From Rhodococcoides fascians A44A (GTDB lineage: Bacteria; Actinomycetota; Actinomycetes; Mycobacteriales; Mycobacteriaceae), in NCBI RefSeq assembly GCF_000760735.1, contig NZ_JMEX01000008.1:993998-1057997 (forward strand): a DNA stretch of 64,000 bases, read 5' to 3'. The first letter of the stretch is position 1, and each line of letters opens with the position of its first letter. Below the pieces are notes generated by a model. The model was not told the DNA's origin, did no database searches, and was given only the letters and a program-made list of their open reading frames with translations. Shown piece after piece: positions 16,649 through 25,637 of this stretch. The position numbers were made by a program, and so were the translations under genes.

Positions 16649-17593
16649 ATGACCACGTCAGAGACCCTGCAAGCCGATGCGCTTCAGGACGGTTTCGACG
16701 AGACCATCGCCCGCGAGCAGCGCGTCGAACCCCGCGATTGGATGCCCGACGGCTACCGTAAGTCGCTCATCCGCCAGATCGCCCAGCACGCGCACTCCGA
16801 GATCATCGGGATGCAGCCGGAGGGCAACTGGCTCACCCGCGCGCCGTCGCTGCGCCGCAAGGCCATCTTGATGGCCAAGGTGCAGGACGAGGCAGGCCAC
16901 GGCCTGTACCTGTACTCGGCCGCGGAGACGCTCGGGGCCGATCGCGCAGACCTCACGGTCAAGCTCATCGAGGGCAAGCAGAAGTACTCGTCGATCTTCA
17001 ATTACCCCACCCTGACGTACGCGGACGTCGGCACCATCGGGTGGCTCGTCGACGGCGCCGCCATCTGCAACCAGGTTCCTCTGTGCCGCAGCAGCTTCGG
17101 GCCGTATGCGCGCGCGATGATCCGCGTCTGCAAAGAAGAGTCGTTCCACCAGCGCCAGGGATACGAACTGCTTGCGACGATGATGCGCGGCACCGACGAG
17201 CAGCGCGCCATGGTCCAGGAATCGGTGAACCGGTGGTGGTGGCCTGCTCTGATGATGTTCGGCCCGCCTGACGACGAGAGCCCCAACACCGAGCAGTCCA
17301 TGAAGTGGGGAATCAAGCGCCACACCAATGACGAACTGCGCCAACGGTTCGTGGACATGTCCATCCCTCAGGCCGAAGCACTCGGCGTCACGTTCCCCGA
17401 TCCCAACCTGAAGTGGAACGACGAGCGCAAGTCGCATGACTTCGGCGAGCCCGACTGGAGCGAGTTCATGCAGGTCATCAAGGGCAACGGCGCCTCCAAC
17501 GTCGAGCGCATCGCGAACCGTCGCGCAGCTCACGAAGACGGTGCATGGGTTCGCGAGGCAGCGACGGCCTTCGCCGAAAGGAATGCATCATGA
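16649..17593 (+). CDS. paaA: 1,2-phenylacetyl-CoA epoxidase, catalytic subunit A
   Basis: The 314-residue diiron catalytic subunit of the PaaABCE ring epoxidase. Iron-ligand motifs are visible in KVQDEAGHG (about residue 78) and [11 protein letters not shown] (about residue 167), the two ExxH-type halves of the diiron site. An ATG at 16634 would add five residues but abuts the operator; the ATG at 16649 has AGTAGGA before it and is preferred. First gene of paaABCDEK-araC. The ATGA overlap with paaB implies coupled synthesis of the complex. Confidence 0.95.
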   Translation: MTTSETLQADALQDGFDETIAREQRVEPRDWMPDGYRKSLIRQIAQHAHSEIIGMQPEGNWLTRAPSLRRKAILMAKVQDEAGHGLYLYSAAETLGADRADLTVKLIEGKQKYSSIFNYPTLTYADVGTIGWLVDGAAICNQVPLCRSSFGPYARAMIRVCKEESFHQRQGYELLATMMRGTDEQRAMVQESVNRWWWPALMMFGPPDDESPNTEQSMKWGIKRHTNDELRQRFVDMSIPQAEALGVTFPDPNLKWNDERKSHDFGEPDWSEFMQVIKGNGASNVERIANRRAAHEDGAWVREAATAFAERNAS

Positions 17594-17952
17594 CTGAATT
17601 CACTGCCGAGGGCGGCCACGGCGCGGTTCCGACCGAGAACGTTCCGGTAGAGCCCAAACCGGCTCAGGTCAAAGCTGATTGGCCCCTGTACGAAGTGTTT
17701 CTCCGTGGCAAGCGGGGGCTCAATCATGTGCACGTCGGATCCCTGCACGCCGCCGACGACCACATGGCACTGCGTCATGCACGGGACGTCTACACCCGCC
17801 GCAACGAAGGCGTCAGCATCTGGGTGGTGCAGTCCAACTCGATCGTCGCATCGTCTCCGTCGGAGAAGGATCCGTTCTTCGCTCCGAGCGGAGACAAGGT
17901 GTACCGGCACCCGACGTTCTACGAGATTCCCGACAACGTTCCCCACATGTGA
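17590..17952 (+). CDS. paaB: Phenylacetyl-CoA epoxidase subunit B
   Basis: A 120-residue small structural subunit. The conserved core [24 protein letters not shown] (residues about 31-54) and the [17 protein letters not shown] stretch define the family. PaaB bridges PaaAC heterodimers. The ATG overlaps the paaA stop by four bases. An N-terminal extension of about 25 residues before the core is rich in Glu, Pro and Val and looks flexible. Confidence 0.95.
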   Translation: MTEFTAEGGHGAVPTENVPVEPKPAQVKADWPLYEVFLRGKRGLNHVHVGSLHAADDHMALRHARDVYTRRNEGVSIWVVQSNSIVASSPSEKDPFFAPSGDKVYRHPTFYEIPDNVPHM

Positions 17953-17960
17953 GGCCTGCA

Positions 17961-18878
17961 ATGACAGATCATGACAACGCCTACGAGGGCCTCGTCGACG
18001 AGGATTCACACGGGCAGTGGGCATTCGGTACCAGTTTCGACGACCCGCTCGCCGGCGTCGACACCACGGTTCCGGACGACGTCGACCTCGAAGCTCTGGC
18101 GGCGTACTGCCTCATGCTCGGGGACGATGCGCTGATCAGCTCACAGCGCCTGGCTCAGTGGAGCACACGCGCACCGGAACTCGAAGAAGAAGTGGCGCTG
18201 GCCAACGTCGGGCTGGACTTGCTCGGGCAGGCACGTCTCCTGCTTGCGCGCGCCGCCAAGGCCGATCCGGCCGTGATCCCGTTCGTCTCCGAGAGCTCGC
18301 CCGCGCCCGCGGAGGACGCTCTGGCGTTCTTCCGTGACGAAGCGGACTTCCGTAACGTCCGGCTCACCGAGCTCGACAACGGCGACTTCGCGAAGTCCCT
18401 CGTTCGTCTGCTGGTGTTCTCGACATGGCGCCTCGCTGTGTTCTCGCGTCTGAAGGACTCACGGGATCCGGTCCTCGCGGCCGTCGCCGACAAGGGTGTC
18501 AAAGAGCTCACCTACCACCGCGACTACGCAGCACGCTGGGTCGTGACCCTCGGGTGCGGGACCGACGAATCCAAGCGTCGAGTCCGTGAGGCCATCACCC
18601 GCATCTGGCCGTATGTCTCCGAGCTGTTCGTCCCCACCGACGAGGAGATCGCCCTGGCGACGGTCGGCGTCGCAGTGGATCCGCGTGATGTGCGCGAGGA
18701 ATTCGACTCCGTGATCGCGCAGGTCCTGCACGCGGCAGAGTTGCAAGCGCCGGAGGGCAAGTCAGTCGGCACCATCGGCGGCCGCGGCGGCCGACGCGGA
18801 ATCCACACCGAGGCATTCGGCCCGTTGATCGCGGAGATGCAGGTCGTCGCCCGTGCACATCCGGAGGGAGTCTGGTGA
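17961..18878 (+). CDS. paaC: Phenylacetyl-CoA epoxidase subunit C
   Basis: A 305-residue ferritin-like subunit that pairs with PaaA but has lost a functional metal site. Typical stretches include EALAAYCLMLGDDALISSQRL near residue 40, ANVGLDLLGQARLLL near residue 85 and KELTYHRDYAARWVV near residue 175. The start is eight bases after paaB. The end overlaps paaD by four bases. Size is somewhat larger than the roughly 250 residues of the Escherichia coli chain, owing to an acidic N-terminal extension. Confidence 0.93.
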   Translation: MTDHDNAYEGLVDEDSHGQWAFGTSFDDPLAGVDTTVPDDVDLEALAAYCLMLGDDALISSQRLAQWSTRAPELEEEVALANVGLDLLGQARLLLARAAKADPAVIPFVSESSPAPAEDALAFFRDEADFRNVRLTELDNGDFAKSLVRLLVFSTWRLAVFSRLKDSRDPVLAAVADKGVKELTYHRDYAARWVVTLGCGTDESKRRVREAITRIWPYVSELFVPTDEEIALATVGVAVDPRDVREEFDSVIAQVLHAAELQAPEGKSVGTIGGRGGRRGIHTEAFGPLIAEMQVVARAHPEGVW

Positions 18879-19381
18879 CGACAATGGAACTTTCTGCTCG
18901 CAACATCGCGGCGACCGTCCTGGACCCCGAGATGCCGCTGCTCACCCTCGACGATCTGGGCGTACTGCGCGACGTCGAGGTCCGCGAGAACGGCAGCGTG
19001 CTCGTCACCATCACCCCCACCTACTCGGGCTGCCCGGCGATGGCCACGATGCGCGACGACATCGCCCACAAGCTCGAAGACCACGGTTACACCGACGTCG
19101 AGATCGTCACCAGCCTGACTCCGCCGTGGAGCACGGACTGGATCTCCGAGGACGGCCTCCGGAAGCTCCGGGAAACCGGCTATTCGACGCCGGGGCCTGC
19201 TCCCGCGCGGACGTCGGGTCCGGTGCCCCTCACCCTCACCGTCAAGCCACGCCAGCTCGCGTGTCCTCGGTGTGGGTCGATGAACACCCAACTGACCTCC
19301 GAGTTCGGCGCAACCCTGTGCAAAGCCCAGTACCGATGCGACGACTGCCTCGAACCCTTCGACCACGTGAAGGAGATCTGA
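18875..19381 (+). CDS. paaD: PaaD: iron-sulfur assembly/maturation factor for the epoxidase
   Basis: A 168-residue protein with an N-terminal MIP18/DUF59 domain (YSGCPAMATMRDDI near residue 50) and a C-terminal cysteine cluster: CPRCGS near residue 128 and a later C..C pair in YRCDDCLEP. This arrangement is typical of PaaD, thought to help mature the [2Fe-2S] reductase PaaE. The start is GTG with GGAGGGAG upstream, overlapping the paaC stop. It is not a subunit of the active enzyme. Confidence 0.93.
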   Translation: MTTMELSARNIAATVLDPEMPLLTLDDLGVLRDVEVRENGSVLVTITPTYSGCPAMATMRDDIAHKLEDHGYTDVEIVTSLTPPWSTDWISEDGLRKLRETGYSTPGPAPARTSGPVPLTLTVKPRQLACPRCGSMNTQLTSEFGATLCKAQYRCDDCLEPFDHVKEI

Positions 19382-20475
19382 TGACTGTGACCGCCGAGCC
19401 CGTCGTCGCCCCCAATCGCAACAGGCCCTTCCACACGCTGACCGTTGCCGACGTCGAATCACTGTGCGACGACGCCGTTGCCGTGACGTTCGACGTACCA
19501 GAAGACCTGCGCGACGAATTCGATTTCCGCCCAGGCCAGTCCCTGATGCTCTCGCGCACGGTGGACGGTGTCGAACATCGGCGGTCCTACTCCATCTGCG
19601 CTCCGGCGGGTGCACGCCCCCGCGTCGGCGTTCGTGAGGTGACCGACGGACTGTTCTCGTCGTGGCTCGTGCGAGAGGTCAAGGCCGGCGACCGCATCGA
19701 GGTCCAGGGACCGACCGGAAACTTCCATGCCGACCCCGCCGCAGGCGGCAGGCACGTACTCATCGCGGCAGGCTCCGGGATCACCCCCATGCTGTCGATT
19801 GCCGCATCCGTTCTGGCCAACCCGAACGCCGAAGTGGTTCTGCTGTACGGCAACCGGCGCACCAGATCGGTGATGTTCGCCGAGGAAATCGCCGATCTGA
19901 AAGACCAGTACGGCAGTCGGTTCGACGTCATCCATGTCCTGTCCAGGGAGCCTCGCGAGGTCGAACTGTTCAGCGGCAGGCTCGACGCCGACAGGCTCCG
20001 CGCCATCCTCGACTCGGTCGTCGCGACACCCGAGATAGATCATTTCTGGCTGTGCGGTCCATTCGGGATGGTGACCGATGCGCAAGCCGTTCTCGGTGAA
20101 CTCGGCGTCGCCAAATCCAACGTGCACGCCGAACTCTTCTACGTCGACGACGTTCCCCCACCGCAGGAGAAGCATCGCGAGCCCGGCGTGACCGGACCCA
20201 GCAGCGAGGTCACCATCACCCTCGACGGCCGAAGCGTCACGGGCACTCTCCCGCAGGACGAGTCGATCCTCGATTCCGCGGAACTGCTGCGATCGGACCT
20301 GCCATTCGCCTGCAAGGGCGGTGTCTGCGGCACGTGCCGCGCCAAGGTGACCTGCGGTGACGTCGACATGCGCCGCAACTACGCCCTGGAGGAGAACGAG
20401 GTCGCCGCCGGCTTCGTGCTCACCTGCCAGACATTCCCCCTCAGCGACACCGTGACCGTCGACTTCGACGCCTGA
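19381..20475 (+). CDS. paaE: Phenylacetyl-CoA epoxidase reductase PaaE
   Basis: A 364-residue NADPH-dependent reductase: FAD-binding barrel with RRSYSICAP near residue 66, NAD(P)-binding domain with AAGSGITPMLSI near residue 127, and a C-terminal plant-type ferredoxin domain with CKGGVCGTCRAKV plus a further Cys in LTCQTFP. It delivers electrons to the PaaA diiron site. The ATG shares one base with the paaD TGA. Confidence 0.95.
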   Translation: MTVTAEPVVAPNRNRPFHTLTVADVESLCDDAVAVTFDVPEDLRDEFDFRPGQSLMLSRTVDGVEHRRSYSICAPAGARPRVGVREVTDGLFSSWLVREVKAGDRIEVQGPTGNFHADPAAGGRHVLIAAGSGITPMLSIAASVLANPNAEVVLLYGNRRTRSVMFAEEIADLKDQYGSRFDVIHVLSREPREVELFSGRLDADRLRAILDSVVATPEIDHFWLCGPFGMVTDAQAVLGELGVAKSNVHAELFYVDDVPPPQEKHREPGVTGPSSEVTITLDGRSVTGTLPQDESILDSAELLRSDLPFACKGGVCGTCRAKVTCGDVDMRRNYALEENEVAAGFVLTCQTFPLSDTVTVDFDA

Positions 20476-20492
20476 CCCCTCCGGAGACCGCC

Positions 20493-21797
20493 ATGACCAG
20501 CGTCTTGTCCGCCCCGACCGATACCCCCGACATCGAGTTCGCATCACGTGATCGCATTTCGACGCTCCAGCTCGAACGGCTTCGATGGTCGCTTCAGCAC
20601 GCGTACGACAACGTGCCGCACTACAAGAAGGCATTCGACGACGCCGGAGTTCACCCGACGGATCTGAAGGACCTATCCGACCTCGCCAAATTCCCGTTCA
20701 CCGCGAAGAAGGATCTGCGCGAAAACTACCCGTTCGGCATGTTCGCGGTTCCCCAGGACAAGGTCTCGCGGATCCACGCGTCCTCGGGAACGACCGGCAA
20801 AGCCACGGTGGTCGGCTACACCGCGAACGACATCAACAACTGGGCCGACCTCATCGCTCGAAGCCTACGCGCGGGTGGCGTCAAGCCGTCGGACAAAGTT
20901 CACGTTGCCTACGGTTACGGCCTGTTCACCGGCGGTCTCGGCGCCCATTACGGCGCAGAGCGTTTGGGCTGCACAGTCATTCCGATGTCGGGCGGAATGA
21001 CCGATCGTCAGATCCAGCTCATCGAGGACTTCGAGCCCGACGCGATCATGGTCACGCCGTCGTACATGCTCACGATCGTCGACGCGATGATCAAGAAGGG
21101 CATCGACCCGGCCAAGACATCCTTGAAGACCGGAGTCTTCGGTGCCGAGCCGTGGACCGAGGAGATGCGCAAGGAGATCGAGAAGACCCTCGACATGGAC
21201 GCCGTCGACATCTACGGCCTGTCCGAGGTCATGGGACCGGGTGTTGCGATGGAATGTGTCGAAACCAAGGACGGACTACATATTTGGGAGGATCATTTCT
21301 ACCCGGAAGTCATCGACCCGGTGACCGGCGAAGTCCTGCCCGACGGCGAGGAGGGTGAGTTGGTGTTCACGTCGCTGTCCAAGGAGGCGATGCCGATCAT
21401 CCGCTACCGCACCCGCGACCTGACGCGGCTGCTGCCGGGCACGGCCCGCACGATGCGCCGGATGCAGAAGGTCACCGGCCGCACCGACGACATGATCATC
21501 CTGCGCGGAGTGAACCTGTTTCCGACACAGATCGAGGAGCTCATCCTGACGGTTCCGACGCTGGCCCCGCAGTTCCAGTGTGTGCTGGAGCGTGCGGGTC
21601 GCATGGATTCGCTGACGGTGCTCGTCGAGGCTCGCCCGGATGCCACACCCGAGGCCCATCCGGTGGCGGCCGCGACGCTCAGGAAGCTGGTGAAGGACCG
21701 CATCGGCGTCACGGTGCAGGTGAACGTGGTTGCGCCCGCGGCTCTCGAGCGTTCCATCGGCAAAGCTCGTCGTCTGATCGACAACCGTCCGAGCTAA
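20493..21797 (+). CDS. paaK: Phenylacetate-CoA ligase
   Basis: A 434-residue AMP-forming ligase. The ATP P-loop SSGTTGKATVVGYT lies near residue 93, with YGLSEVMGPGVAMEC and the hinge RYRTRDLTRLLPG further on; these are PaaK-type signatures. It activates phenylacetate to phenylacetyl-CoA, the committed entry to the pathway and presumably the PaaR inducer. It begins 17 bases after paaE. The module to its right would supply phenylacetate from alcohols, aldehydes, aldoximes and nitriles. Confidence 0.95.
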   Translation: MTSVLSAPTDTPDIEFASRDRISTLQLERLRWSLQHAYDNVPHYKKAFDDAGVHPTDLKDLSDLAKFPFTAKKDLRENYPFGMFAVPQDKVSRIHASSGTTGKATVVGYTANDINNWADLIARSLRAGGVKPSDKVHVAYGYGLFTGGLGAHYGAERLGCTVIPMSGGMTDRQIQLIEDFEPDAIMVTPSYMLTIVDAMIKKGIDPAKTSLKTGVFGAEPWTEEMRKEIEKTLDMDAVDIYGLSEVMGPGVAMECVETKDGLHIWEDHFYPEVIDPVTGEVLPDGEEGELVFTSLSKEAMPIIRYRTRDLTRLLPGTARTMRRMQKVTGRTDDMIILRGVNLFPTQIEELILTVPTLAPQFQCVLERAGRMDSLTVLVEARPDATPEAHPVAAATLRKLVKDRIGVTVQVNVVAPAALERSIGKARRLIDNRPS

Positions 21798-21808
21798 AGG
21801 TGACGTGA

Positions 21809-22711
21809 GTGCAGTTCGACAGGTGGCGTGAGGAGGTGTCGGCGGCGTTCGTGCCGCTCGACGCCTCCTCGTCCGCGTCCGACGGTTGCTTCGACGGCGG
21901 GTTGCACTCCGGATCGATGGGGTCGTTGCACATCAGCGAAGTATCCGGTCGATGCGTCGACGTCCGCAGAACTCGTGCGGTGATTCGACGCAGCGATCCG
22001 GGCCTGGTGAAGGTCGGTGTGCAGCTACGCGGCCGAGGCGTCGTGGTCCAGCGAGATCGTGAAGCGGTGCTGGAACCAGGCGACTTCGCCGTGTACGACA
22101 CCAGCGAGCCCTACGACCTGCACTTCGCAAGCGACTTCGCGATGTTCGTCCTGATGTTTCCGCGTGAGTCGCTCAAGATCAGGCCCAACGATCTATCGCA
22201 TGTGTCTGCGCTCAGAATCAAGGGCGACGACGGCGTCGGGTCGCTCGTCTCGCCGTTCCTCGCCGGACTGCGAAAAGGCCTGTCCGACGGCTTCTCCCCG
22301 TCGACCAGGTTGTTCGAGGATGCCGTTCTCGATCTCGTCAGCGCAGCACTGGACGAGCGAGCTCCACACGAGAACCAGTCACCGGGTGCGGTGATCTTGG
22401 CCGGAGCGCAGTCGTTCATCGAGGCCAACCTGAACGATCCCGGCCTCAATACGGCGATGGTCGCAGCAGCCCAACACATTTCCCCGCGCTACCTGCAGAA
22501 ACTGTTCGAATCGGACGGCGGTGTCGCAGCATGGATCAGGTCTCGCCGGCTGGAGTGTTGTCGACGGGACCTCGAAGATCCTCGGCACGCGCGGGACAGC
22601 ATCGGAACCATCTGCGCACGTCACGGTCTGGTGGACTCGGCTCATTTTTCGAGAGTGTTCAAAGAGGCCTACAGAATGTCACCACGGCAGGCGCGCCTCG
22701 CCAGTCTGTGA
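21809..22711 (+). CDS. AraC-family regulator (AraC-binding-like N-domain), copy 1
   Basis: A 300-residue regulator. The N-terminal half (about 30-170) is the AraC_binding_2-like domain seen in NphR-type activators of Rhodococcus, with VLEPGDFAVYDTSEPYDLHF. The C-terminal 100 residues are the double helix-turn-helix, ending DSAHFSRVFKEAYRMSPRQAR. The GTG start lies 11 bases after paaK, so it is likely the last gene of the epoxidase operon. It shares its N-domain pattern with the regulator at 27720, and the pair brackets the alcohol/aldehyde/nitrilase/aldoxime block. Its stop lies in a palindromic repeat. Confidence 0.85.
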   Translation: MQFDRWREEVSAAFVPLDASSSASDGCFDGGLHSGSMGSLHISEVSGRCVDVRRTRAVIRRSDPGLVKVGVQLRGRGVVVQRDREAVLEPGDFAVYDTSEPYDLHFASDFAMFVLMFPRESLKIRPNDLSHVSALRIKGDDGVGSLVSPFLAGLRKGLSDGFSPSTRLFEDAVLDLVSAALDERAPHENQSPGAVILAGAQSFIEANLNDPGLNTAMVAAAQHISPRYLQKLFESDGGVAAWIRSRRLECCRRDLEDPRHARDSIGTICARHGLVDSAHFSRVFKEAYRMSPRQARLASL

Positions 22712-22749
22712 ATGGAAATGCGCCCTGTAGGACGCATTTCCACTCACAG
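22706..22749. repeat. Palindromic repeat, second copy, at a convergent junction
   Basis: CTGTGAATGGAAATGCG (22706-22722) pairs with CGCATTTCCACTCACAG (22733-22749), with one mismatch in 17, around a 10-base loop. The core GTGARTGGAAATG is the same as in 6080-6152. It supplies the stop codon of the AraC gene and lies five bases before the aldehyde dehydrogenase stop. Probable bidirectional terminator. Confidence 0.7.
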
Positions 22750-22753
22750 CGGG

Positions 22754-24226
22754 TCACAGGACGATGGTGACGACCTTCTCCTCGGTGTTGGCTTCGATAC
22801 CGGCCCAACCCAGCTCACGGCCGGTGCCACTGCTCTTCATGCCGCCCCAGGGAAGTGCCGGATCGATTGCAGCCCAACCGTTCACCCACACTGCGCCGGA
22901 GCGAACCTGCGCCGCCAGCGAATGCGCACGCGAGACGTCGCGCGTCCAGATCGACGCCGCCAAGCCGTAATCCGTCGCATTGGCGATGCGGATCGCCTCT
23001 TCGGGAGTGTCGAACGGGATGACCGTGCCGACAGGACCGAAGATTTCCTCCTGAGCGATCTTCATGTCGTTGTTCGCGTCCGCGAAAATCGTCGGCTCGA
23101 CGAAGAATCCGTCACGCTCCGGACTCCCACCACCGGCGGCAACCCTGGCCCCACCGTCACGCCCTGCCTGGATGTATCCCATCACCGAGTCGCGTTGCTT
23201 GGCGTTGACGAGCGCGCCCATCGTGGTGGCGGGGTCGAACGGATCTCCGAGCACCTGCGCCGACGCTGCCGCGGAGAGGCCGTCGACCACCTGCGAGTAC
23301 AGCGAACGGTGCACCAACACACGGGTACCCGCGGCACAGACCTGACCTTGATTGAAGAACAGTCCCATCGCGGTGCCGTTGATGGCAGCGTCGAGGTCGG
23401 CGTCCTCCAGAATGATCTGCGGCGACTTACCACCGAGCTCGAGTGTGGTTCTCTTGAACGTATCGGCGGCCTTCTTGGCGATGATCCGGCCTACGCGCGG
23501 GCTTCCGGTGAAGCTGATCTTGTCGACGCCGGGATGTCCGACGAGCGCGTCGCCGGTCACCTCGCCCAGGCCTGGAACGACATTCACGACGCCGGCGGGC
23601 ACTCCTGCCTCGTCGATGAGTCGCGCCAGATGCAGGATCGACAGCGGCGCGTCCTCCGGCGGCTTCACGACCAGCGTGTTGCCGGCCGCCAACGCGGGAG
23701 CCAACTTCCAGGCTGCGATCATCAGCGGGGTGTTCCACGGGATGATCGCACCGATCACTCCGACAGGCTCACGCACGGTGTACGAGTGCGTCGGCTGCCC
23801 GAAGTAGCCGGCCGTCGGGATCGTCGTGCCCTGGATCTTGTCGGCCCAGCCAGCGAAGTGCCGGAATGTGGCTGCCGCGTTGGGGATGTCCAGCATTGCG
23901 GGCTGTCCGACGGGCTTGCCCACGTCATGAGCTTCGAGGCGGGCAAGCAGATCGCCGTCGCGTTCGATCAGGTCGGCGATCTTGTTCAGCAGCTTTCCGC
24001 GGATGACTCCTGGAGTCGATCCCCACTCACCGCTGAGCTGTGCGCGGGCAGCTCGTACCGCGGCATCGACGTCCTGAGCCGTTGCGGAGGCAATGTCGAC
24101 GAGCAGCTGACCCGTAGTGGGATTCAGGTCCGCGAAGGTTCCACCGTCGGACGCGTCGTGCCAGTTGCCGGCGACGAACAGCTGCGTGGCGGTGTTGTCG
24201 GGAAGAGTCGTGAGTACTGCAGTCAT
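22754..24226 (-). CDS. Aldehyde dehydrogenase, probable phenylacetaldehyde dehydrogenase
   Basis: A 490-residue NAD(P)-dependent aldehyde dehydrogenase. Substrate and cofactor motifs are complete: IPWNTPLMIAAWKLAPALAAGN, the Glu-containing LELGGKSPQ, and the nucleophile in NQGQVCAAGTR (about residue 300). The subfamily looks like betaine/phenylacetaldehyde dehydrogenases. It lies 13 bases downstream of the NDMA-type alcohol dehydrogenase, and the pair would turn 2-phenylethanol into phenylacetate for paaK. The substrate is inferred from position. Transcription starts from the 25353-25637 region. Confidence 0.85.
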   Translation of the reverse strand: MTAVLTTLPDNTATQLFVAGNWHDASDGGTFADLNPTTGQLLVDIASATAQDVDAAVRAARAQLSGEWGSTPGVIRGKLLNKIADLIERDGDLLARLEAHDVGKPVGQPAMLDIPNAAATFRHFAGWADKIQGTTIPTAGYFGQPTHSYTVREPVGVIGAIIPWNTPLMIAAWKLAPALAAGNTLVVKPPEDAPLSILHLARLIDEAGVPAGVVNVVPGLGEVTGDALVGHPGVDKISFTGSPRVGRIIAKKAADTFKRTTLELGGKSPQIILEDADLDAAINGTAMGLFFNQGQVCAAGTRVLVHRSLYSQVVDGLSAAASAQVLGDPFDPATTMGALVNAKQRDSVMGYIQAGRDGGARVAAGGGSPERDGFFVEPTIFADANNDMKIAQEEIFGPVGTVIPFDTPEEAIRIANATDYGLAASIWTRDVSRAHSLAAQVRSGAVWVNGWAAIDPALPWGGMKSSGTGRELGWAGIEANTEEKVVTIVL

Positions 24227-24239
24227 GTGTCGAGCCTTC

Positions 24240-25352
24240 CTAGTACAGGATGAGTCCGCGGACGTTTTCGGCGTTGCGCATGGCCTCGTACCCGTCGTTG
24301 ACCTGGTCGAGTGTGTAGGTGCGCGTGATCATCTCGTCGAGCTTCAGCTGACCCTCCATGTACAGGCGCAGCAAGTGCGGGATGTCGAAGCGGATGTTCG
24401 CGTTGCCGAACCACGCACCTTTGAGCGTCTTGCGCATGGCCGTCAGGTCGAACAGGCTGAGCGAGGTCTCGGTCTGGGTGACGTCTCCGACCGAGACGTT
24501 CACGCAGGTTCCACCCTTGGCCACCAGGCTCATGGCAGGTGCGATGATCGCACCGCTCGCCACGTCGATGGTGATGAGTACCTTGTCCGCGAGCGCTCCC
24601 CAGGTCAGGTCGTTCACGAGAGGCAGCGCCTCGTCGATGCTGGCTGCGGTATGCGTCGCACCGAAGATCTTGGCCTGTTCACGCTTGAACGGCGACGGGT
24701 CGACCACGACCACGTGGCGTGCGCCCGCCAAAGCAGCACCCTGAACAGCGCCACAGCCGACGCCACCCATACCCAGGATCACGACGGTCTCGCCTGCAGA
24801 GACTCCCGCGGCGTAGACAGCGGAACCCCAGCCGGTGGTGACGCCGCAGCCGACGAGCGCGGCCTTGTCGAGTGGGATGTCGTTGGTGATCTTGACGCAC
24901 GACGCTTCGTTGACCACGGTCTGCGGCGCGAACGTGCCGAGGAGGCACTGGATGCCTGCGTCTTGGCCTCGCACATGATGGCGGGCCGTACCGTCGCTGA
25001 CCTGGTAGCCCTCGAGCAGGTGAGCGCCCAGGTCGCAGATGCTGGACTGGCCGTTCGCGCAGGCCCTGCATCGACCACAAGCGGGGATGAAGCCGAGTGC
25101 GACGTGGTCTCCTACCTCGACGGAGGTCACGCCCGGTCCGATTTCGGTGACGATCCCTGCGCCCTCGTGTCCGCCGATGAACGGAAGCAGTCCGACGGGC
25201 ACGCTGCCGTCACGCACGTGTTCGTCCGAGTGGCACAGGCCCGACGCGGCCAACTCAACCTTCACTTCGCCGTATTTCGGAGCATCGAGAACCAGGTCCT
25301 CGATCTTCCAGTCCTGACCGGCTTCCCAGAGAACTGCTGCTTGCAATGTCAT
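24240..25352 (-). CDS. NDMA-dependent zinc alcohol dehydrogenase
   Basis: A 370-residue medium-chain alcohol dehydrogenase. Catalytic zinc ligands are in GLCHSDEH and GGHEGAG; the structural zinc cysteines are in ACGRCRACANGQSSICD; the Rossmann motif is GMGGVGCGAV. The sequence is of the class whose members in Rhodococcus and Amycolatopsis keep NAD bound and need an artificial acceptor such as NDMA in vitro. With the adjacent aldehyde dehydrogenase it would oxidise arylethanols. AAGAAGG precedes the ATG. Confidence 0.88.
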   Translation of the reverse strand: MTLQAAVLWEAGQDWKIEDLVLDAPKYGEVKVELAASGLCHSDEHVRDGSVPVGLLPFIGGHEGAGIVTEIGPGVTSVEVGDHVALGFIPACGRCRACANGQSSICDLGAHLLEGYQVSDGTARHHVRGQDAGIQCLLGTFAPQTVVNEASCVKITNDIPLDKAALVGCGVTTGWGSAVYAAGVSAGETVVILGMGGVGCGAVQGAALAGARHVVVVDPSPFKREQAKIFGATHTAASIDEALPLVNDLTWGALADKVLITIDVASGAIIAPAMSLVAKGGTCVNVSVGDVTQTETSLSLFDLTAMRKTLKGAWFGNANIRFDIPHLLRLYMEGQLKLDEMITRTYTLDQVNDGYEAMRNAENVRGLILY

Positions 25353-25637
25353 TGCTGACCTTCTTTCCGAGTGTGTCCTAGGTCATAGCTTCGTCTCGGG
25401 CACCCCGCAAAGACTTGTCGCTGCGCGCACAGATGTTGTCGTTATGCGCACTCGGCCATGCATCGGCCGCAGCTGTCCAATTCAGCCGAGTTGTTTCCCG
25501 GGATCTACCCCAGCGATTACCGCTCTGTTTCGGCGCGTCCGCGTGCAACGCAGAGTCAAATTTCTCGACATTCTCAGGCCATCCGAGGGCCTTCTCGCAG
25601 GCAAAACTAAGGCACTCCCCCAATGAAAGGCCCACCC
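25353..25637. promoter_or_regulatory. 285-base divergent promoter region between alcohol dehydrogenase and nitrilase
   Basis: This gap separates the leftward dehydrogenase pair from the rightward nitrilase/aldoxime operon. It holds a tandem 16-bp repeat (listed separately) and otherwise no coding signal that I trust; a minus-strand open frame across it has no family features. An ATG at 25623 is also present but the ribosome-binding site favours 25638. It probably contains both promoters and the AraC control sites. Confidence 0.6.
25415..25451. promoter_or_regulatory. Tandem direct repeat with 21-bp period, probable AraC operator
   Basis: TTGTCGCTGCGCGCAC (25415-25430) and TTGTCGTTATGCGCAC (25436-25451) match at 13 of 16 positions and start 21 bases apart, exactly two helical turns. 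Direct half-sites with this period are the usual DNA target of AraC/XylS regulators. They lie 63-84 bases upstream of the alcohol dehydrogenase start and about 187-222 before the nitrilase start. The regulator at 27720 or the one at 21809 is the likely ligand. Confidence 0.6.

Noticed and set aside
22712..24253. 513-codon open frame on the plus strand across the aldehyde dehydrogenase
   Set aside because: Antisense to a gene with complete family motifs; the long frame is a GC-rich third-position shadow and shows no domain.
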